Assembly: GCA_035308965.1 (NCBI GenBank)
Contig: DATGFN010000017.1
Coordinates: forward strand, 1-64,000
From: DASYXZ01 sp035308965
GTDB lineage: Bacteria > Acidobacteriota > Terriglobia > UBA7540
Reading direction: 5' to 3'
Length of the DNA: 64,000 nt
Shown here: positions 60,339 to 64,000 of the stretch, piece by piece
Layout: the number at the start of each line of letters is the position of its first letter
Numbering within the stretch: the stretch's first letter is position 1
Translations under genes and position numbers: made by a program
Notes under the pieces: model-generated
Told to the model about the DNA's origin: nothing
Databases searched by the model: none
The model's input: only the letters and a program-made list of their open reading frames with translations

Positions 60339-61525
60339 GTGAGACACCTGCCGTGTGTCAGACCCATCCGGTATGCGCCTTCGCAGACGCGGAGTATCCC
60401 GGATTCGTCGTAATAGACTCCCTGAGAAGGGAGAGAGTACGAAAGCACCTGCACATGGGAGCAGCCGCAATCTGGGCAAACCACATTCCCCTGGCCGGTC
60501 TCTTCCTGATCTTCGTCGCCAAAACCGAAGCCGTACAAGCTGCCGTAGGTACGGATAAAACGCCGCCCCCGAGTTCCCCGCAAAAACCATTCGACGGCCT
60601 GAGGTACGTCCACAAAGTCCGCTAACTTGGTAACGTACTTGAGAAGCTCATAAAATGTTTTGTCGTCCACACGCTCGATCCAGGTGAAACGACCGTGACC
60701 GTGAGTAGCACGGAGCCATGCTGCGTCAAGCTTCGCCTTGGGAATAAATGAGCCATCGAAAATCACGTTGATGTGAGGATGCCAAGTTCTCTCTTGTCGG
60801 TTGAAGGTGATTTCGAGCACTGCAACTGCGCCGCGTACTGTTGTCCAAACTTTCGAATGCCGCAATCTTTCGAACGCAGCGAACAAATCCGTGATGGCCG
60901 CTCCTAACATTTCGAGCGGACAATTCTCAACTGTGAGAACTGCGTAGCGGGGGTCACGGAGGGCTTTCAGCGCTGCTCCATATTTATGAACGGCTTTCAT
61001 TGACCGTGCTCTCATATCGAATGGGCAGAGTCTGCTTTTGCATGAGTAATCAGGGCGTGCAAACTTATGTCCGTTCACACATTCACATTTATGAAACCAA
61101 CGATGGCATTGCTCCGCTTGGGCAGCCAAGCGCTGAAAATACAAACCTGGAATGTTGCGCAATGACTTGACGAATTGTTGGCTCAATTCTTTGCATTCTT
61201 GCATGCGGGAATTTTTGGTGCGAGCTACGGCGCGCGCTTTCGGACTTGAAAGCTCGTAACGGCGCTTAGCCCTTGGTCTCAGTCGATCAATTGAGATGCC
61301 GAGTTGTTTCCTTGGTATCAAGTGAAGTTCCTCCCCCTCCCCCCGCCCTCCCCGCTGCTGCGGGGAGGGGGCGCGTTTTGATCCCGTCCGGCGGTACAGC
61401 GCGCCGGATTTATCCTGGGTGGCCCAGAGCTTTCGCCGTTCGGTCGCGGGGCGCTCGCCAGCGTTGCCCGCACTGTTGCGCCGTGCCTCCGGGCCAAGCT
61501 CAAGACCGATTAACCTCAATCGCAA
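60335..61525 (-). CDS. rep: HUH-type rolling-circle replication initiator
   Basis: Up to 396 residues from a TTG, but the first about 100 codons cross a GC-rich inverted repeat and look non-coding; an ATG at 61204 (giving about 289 residues) is a credible start. A zinc-finger-like region, CECVNGHKF ... SCKSRLCPFDMRARS, precedes the HUH motif WHPHINVIFDG and a later YVTKLADF segment carrying the catalytic Tyr. A second CxxC region lies near the C-terminus (VCPDCGCSH). These are features of Rep_1-type plasmid initiators that nick the double-strand origin. In an integrated element this suggests replication after excision. Confidence 0.82.
   Translation of the reverse strand: MRLRLIGLELGPEARRNSAGNAGERPATERRKLWATQDKSGALYRRTGSKRAPSPQQRGGRGEGEELHLIPRKQLGISIDRLRPRAKRRYELSSPKARAVARTKNSRMQECKELSQQFVKSLRNIPGLYFQRLAAQAEQCHRWFHKCECVNGHKFARPDYSCKSRLCPFDMRARSMKAVHKYGAALKALRDPRYAVLTVENCPLEMLGAAITDLFAAFERLRHSKVWTTVRGAVAVLEITFNRQERTWHPHINVIFDGSFIPKAKLDAAWLRATHGHGRFTWIERVDDKTFYELLKYVTKLADFVDVPQAVEWFLRGTRGRRFIRTYGSLYGFGFGDEDQEETGQGNVVCPDCGCSHVQVLSYSLPSQGVYYDESGILRVCEGAYRMGLTHGRCLT
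61347..61371. repeat. GC-rich hairpin in the rep upstream region
   Basis: CCCTCCCCGC and GCGGGGAGGG face each other around a short TGCT centre, next to a C-rich run. It lies within the nominal N-terminal codons of rep and argues that this stretch is regulatory, perhaps near the replication origin, rather than coding. Confidence 0.5.
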
Positions 61526-61838
61526 AGTTTGCGCGCGGGCTTCCCTTTGTCGTGGGTTTCAGTCCGGTGCATTCGAGGTGAATCAAATCGCCTGTACGCA
61601 AGCTTTCTAATCCGGCCGCTTGTAGTGCCATTCGAAATCCGGTGAGGTTTCCTACGGAAACTTCTTTGAACTCCTCACCGCCAATTGTCACCGGCTCGAC
61701 CGGCTCCAAGACATAACAAGATCCGTTTTCAGTTTCGAATGTTCGGATGACTTTTCCTGCCACCTTTCGGCCCGGCTTCCAGAATTCTCCTCCTAAGAAC
61801 GGAGAATCCGCGTCCTCTGTGCGTCCTCTGAATTGCAT
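61500..61838 (-). CDS. Small element-borne protein, possibly OB-fold
   Basis: 112 residues from the ATG at 61838, with AGGAGGG upstream. Beta-strand-rich, with alternating Val/Gly/Glu segments (GKVIRTFETENGSCYVLEP, then GDLIHLECTGLKPTTKGSP split by no gap). The order of strands and the position just upstream of rep would suit a single-strand DNA-binding-like OB protein, as many plasmids and phages encode. No diagnostic motif confirms this. It overlaps the maximal rep frame by 26 bases. Confidence 0.6.
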   Translation of the reverse strand: MQFRGRTEDADSPFLGGEFWKPGRKVAGKVIRTFETENGSCYVLEPVEPVTIGGEEFKEVSVGNLTGFRMALQAAGLESLRTGDLIHLECTGLKPTTKGSPRANFAIEVNRS

Positions 61839-62088
61839 GTTCGCCCTCCTAAATCGCCTTTTCTTACCGGGGTTCGCTCCCATTGCTCATAGATGTTTCT
61901 CATTGGGCGAAATTTCGGTTTGGAATTAGTTGTATTGTGATTTCGGGTTGGGGCAAAGGGTTTTTATTTGAGGTAGCGTAAAGGGTTATGCTAGCAGGGA
62001 AGGTAAAGAAAAAAATTAAAACTGAAAAAAGGAAATTTCGGAAGGTACTTACTGAAGGTAGGAATACGATAATTGAGCGGCCTGCAAT

Positions 62089-62721
62089 TTATCCTGGCTG
62101 CGTTAATCCCTGGCAAAGAATAGTCAATGGAATGATGCTCAGAGGTTTTGCCTTAAAGTCCTTTGGATTCTCCGCAATCCGCGTTTGCAGTTTTCTCGCT
62201 TCCACCGCATTTCGGACCAACACGCCGTACGGGGTCTGGGGTAAGGGAAAATCACCCTTGCATCGCCACTCACGCTCGTGAAGCCAGCTTATCCAACCAG
62301 CGTCGGTTACTTCAAATCTGACGACGCGCCAAAGTTCGCCAGTGGGAATTCCAAGGTTCGTCGTCTCCGAGTTGGACAAATAAAGTACGGGTCGGCAGCC
62401 CATCTTATATGCGTATTTCTTGGTGACAAAAACACCGTACGGCTCATATCGCGGATTTTCTGGATCAGTGTTGTCCTTATTGAGTACATATTTAAGAGAA
62501 ACGAAAGGCACATCCATGAAACATGTCGCTGGGTTAGGGCCTTTAATGAATCCCTTTTCCGTGGTGCTCCCCCAGATGCGCCCATGTGCTAGGATACTAA
62601 CTAGGTTCTCAATTGAGCTATATCCGTCTGAGTATTTCGTGTTTTTAGTCAAATGTATGAGATATGGAGTTAAGTCCGGGCGATCATAGAATGGGAGCTC
62701 TTCGAACTCGGGAAGCGCCAT
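62089..62721 (-). CDS. AbiGi/DUF2971-like protein, candidate defence effector
   Basis: 210 residues from the ATG at 62721; its AAAGGAGG overlaps the stop codon of the upstream gene, so the two are translationally coupled. The fold looks like the ADP-ribosyltransferase-related AbiGi/DUF2971 group: LIHLTKN near the N-terminus (about 22-28), SSIENLVSILAHGRIWGS (about 35-52), CFMDVPF (about 67-73) and the SWLHEREWR block (about 148-156), where HEREWR is characteristic. No signal peptide. Family knowledge: AbiG is a two-gene lactococcal phage-abortive system. Function here is inference from this resemblance and from the mobile-element context. Confidence 0.55.
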   Translation of the reverse strand: MALPEFEELPFYDRPDLTPYLIHLTKNTKYSDGYSSIENLVSILAHGRIWGSTTEKGFIKGPNPATCFMDVPFVSLKYVLNKDNTDPENPRYEPYGVFVTKKYAYKMGCRPVLYLSNSETTNLGIPTGELWRVVRFEVTDAGWISWLHEREWRCKGDFPLPQTPYGVLVRNAVEARKLQTRIAENPKDFKAKPLSIIPLTILCQGLTQPG

Positions 62722-62736
62722 AATTCGAGTCCTCCT

Positions 62737-63615
62737 TTATGAACTTGGATGTTCGTCATCCGGTGGTGGTATGAGCGTGAGTCTTGTCCGGTACGCCTTG
62801 CCTTGTTTGTCGTAAATAATTGGGCGCTCGGAAAGTGTAAAAAGTTCTTTAAGTCTCTTATTCAGCGTCTGAACAGCCTTTTCGAGTTTCGGCCAGTCCG
62901 CTGCTTCCTTGGTGGAAGCAATCACGCCATTGTTCGTGGCAAACTCACGCAAAATTTCCCAATTTCGGTCCGGCTTCGAGTTGCTCTTTGCTCTGCGATC
63001 TTCGAACCCCATTTCGACGTAGTTTCTTACCTCGGTCTTGTCACTCACAGTTACCTGCACCTGAAAGTCACTTGTGAATCGGATGAGCACATTCGGCCAT
63101 TTGTTCCCGTCAGGCGTGGGAAAAGGCCGAATGAGCTTTGCCACCTCGCCGGTCGGAATAAGGCCCAGCATCTTGTTCCGTACTTGGTGCAGGACCGCTA
63201 TCATGAGCTCAATCTTCGGCGGCGTGAGTTCGTCGTACCCTTCCTGAAGACGGCGAAACTTCCGCGGTCCATATCCTCGCTTGGGCAGAACTTCGCGTTT
63301 CTTCTCAAGCTGCCAAGTATCGTACACACCCTTTTCATAGAACGCGCGCAAGCCTTCAGAGGCGCTGAAATTAATCAGAGCGATCTCTTTCAACGCCTCT
63401 CGCGCGAAGTCGGAGTCGATGTCAACCAAGCATTGCTGGACAGTTTTCTGAAGGATGAGAAGGTAGCCGAAATTAACTGTCTGGCCTTCAGCGAAACTTT
63501 TCAGATGCGTGTCAGCATCGGCCATTAGTCCTTCCAAGTGGGCAAGTAGCGCCCCCTTGGATTGGGTATTGACTGGCGTGGCCCGAAATAAATAAGACAA
63601 ATTCCGTGGTCTCAT
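62737..63615 (-). CDS. Cargo protein of unknown function coupled to the AbiGi-like gene
   Basis: 292 residues. The N-terminal two thirds are helical (about 20-160), with TVNFGYLLILQKTVQQCL and KKREVLPKRGYGPRKFRRL. A short beta region (about 175-205, WPNVLIRFTSDFQVQVTVSD) and a C-terminal part (about 225-285) that resembles a small winged helix (WEILREFATNNGVIAS ... LNKRLKELF) follow. I recognise no family. It is soluble and basic. It precedes the AbiGi-like gene with a 15-base gap, the arrangement of a two-component defence or toxin module, in which this would be the antitoxin or sensor; that is a guess. Confidence 0.6.
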   Translation of the reverse strand: MRPRNLSYLFRATPVNTQSKGALLAHLEGLMADADTHLKSFAEGQTVNFGYLLILQKTVQQCLVDIDSDFAREALKEIALINFSASEGLRAFYEKGVYDTWQLEKKREVLPKRGYGPRKFRRLQEGYDELTPPKIELMIAVLHQVRNKMLGLIPTGEVAKLIRPFPTPDGNKWPNVLIRFTSDFQVQVTVSDKTEVRNYVEMGFEDRRAKSNSKPDRNWEILREFATNNGVIASTKEAADWPKLEKAVQTLNKRLKELFTLSERPIIYDKQGKAYRTRLTLIPPPDDEHPSS

Positions 63616-63722
63616 TCCTGGCTCGCTCCAGCGACTCGCCTACCGCGCAGGTCGCGCCGATTCCCCCGTAAAGCGGATGGCGTATCGTCAATCGCCTTCA
63701 CTACATTACAGTCAAGTCTCTG

Positions 63723-64000
63723 GATCTAACTAGCATCCGTCCAATTTGTTTCAACGATCAAACTCTCGTCTATATCCACAGAAGGTCCGCGTTCCTCAAA
63801 TTTCCGTTTCAACGCGCGGGTGTGCATGTCGCCGCAGAGAATGAGAATGCTCGCAGCGTTTTCAGCGTACTCTATGGCCCTGGAAACCATAAACTCTTCG
63901 CGAATGTCATCCTCTCGCACGCGGTGGTCAATCCTAACCTCCACCTCGCCCCTCTTTTCCGTATGAAAAGGACGATTGCACAGGGCTTCATATATCTCTG
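63723..64000 (-). CDS. C-terminal part of a gene cut by the right edge, function unknown
   Basis: The frame is open to the window edge, giving about 90 residues of a C-terminus. It contains a predicted helix (REEFMVSRAIEYAENA) followed by a strand and loop ILILCGDMHTRALKRKFEERG, reminiscent of the C-terminal strand-helix of small hydrolase-like or TraB-like folds, but not diagnostic. It runs on the same strand as the other element genes, 108 bases upstream of the 292-residue cargo gene. Confidence 0.5.

Noticed and set aside
61988..62281. 97-residue plus-strand frame antisense to the AbiGi-like gene
   Set aside because: Its second half is the complement of a better-supported gene and its Lys-rich first half has no ribosome-binding site.

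Overview
The window looks like a chromosomal segment of an Acidobacteriota member. This is an inference from gene content, with no phylogenetic marker tested. The pointers are two Oar-type TonB-dependent receptors with an N-terminal carboxypeptidase-regulatory domain, a FecR-domain protein with a Trp/Pro/Tyr/Gly-rich repeat region, a signal-peptide-bearing WD40 protein, tandem PilZ proteins, LpxB (so a Gram-negative lipid A envelope), and short intergenic repeats with a 7-base period.

Layout. 0-16.9 kb is an envelope region: a truncated PEGA/OmpA protein, a 14-repeat WD40 protein, a NodB-type deacetylase, a TPR protein, a large TonB receptor, YebC, and a second TonB receptor behind a Cys/Met-rich secreted protein. 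17-29 kb is mixed housekeeping: RecQ, FecR protein, Memo-like protein, methylmalonyl-CoA mutase large subunit, beta-CASP nuclease, HD hydrolase, L,D-transpeptidase and an SPFH protein. 28.9-34.8 kb is a tightly overlapping plus-strand unit (secreted protein, solute-binding protein, NtrY-like kinase, NtrC-like regulator). 35-42 kb holds a heterodimeric ABC exporter pair, lpxB and an M1 peptidase. 42-52.8 kb is a long minus-strand run whose core is aromatic acyl-CoA metabolism: three subunits resembling 4-hydroxybenzoyl-CoA reductase, a dienoyl-CoA-hydratase-like crotonase, a BoxB/PaaA-like di-iron protein and two further crotonases. A macrodomain protein, a Mug-type glycosylase and a glutamine amidotransferase are interleaved or adjacent. 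53.3-58.8 kb has a divergent membrane pyrophosphatase and a divergently transcribed pair of PilZ-zinc-ribbon-PilZ proteins.

From 58.93 kb to the right edge lies an integrated element. It starts at a 3' half of tRNA-Cys(GCA) cut in the anticodon loop. It continues with a tyrosine recombinase, an AlpA-like DNA-binding protein, an HUH-type replication initiator and a small OB-like protein. It then carries two translationally coupled cargo genes (one AbiGi/DUF2971-like) and a gene cut by the window edge.

Most interesting: (i) the aromatic-CoA cluster, which mixes enzymes of anaerobic (4-hydroxybenzoyl-CoA reductase, dienoyl-CoA hydratase) and aerobic (epoxidase-like) routes; (ii) the integrated element with rolling-circle Rep and a candidate two-gene defence module; (iii) paired, inverted heptad-repeat arrays at several intergenic sites, each with its own core word.
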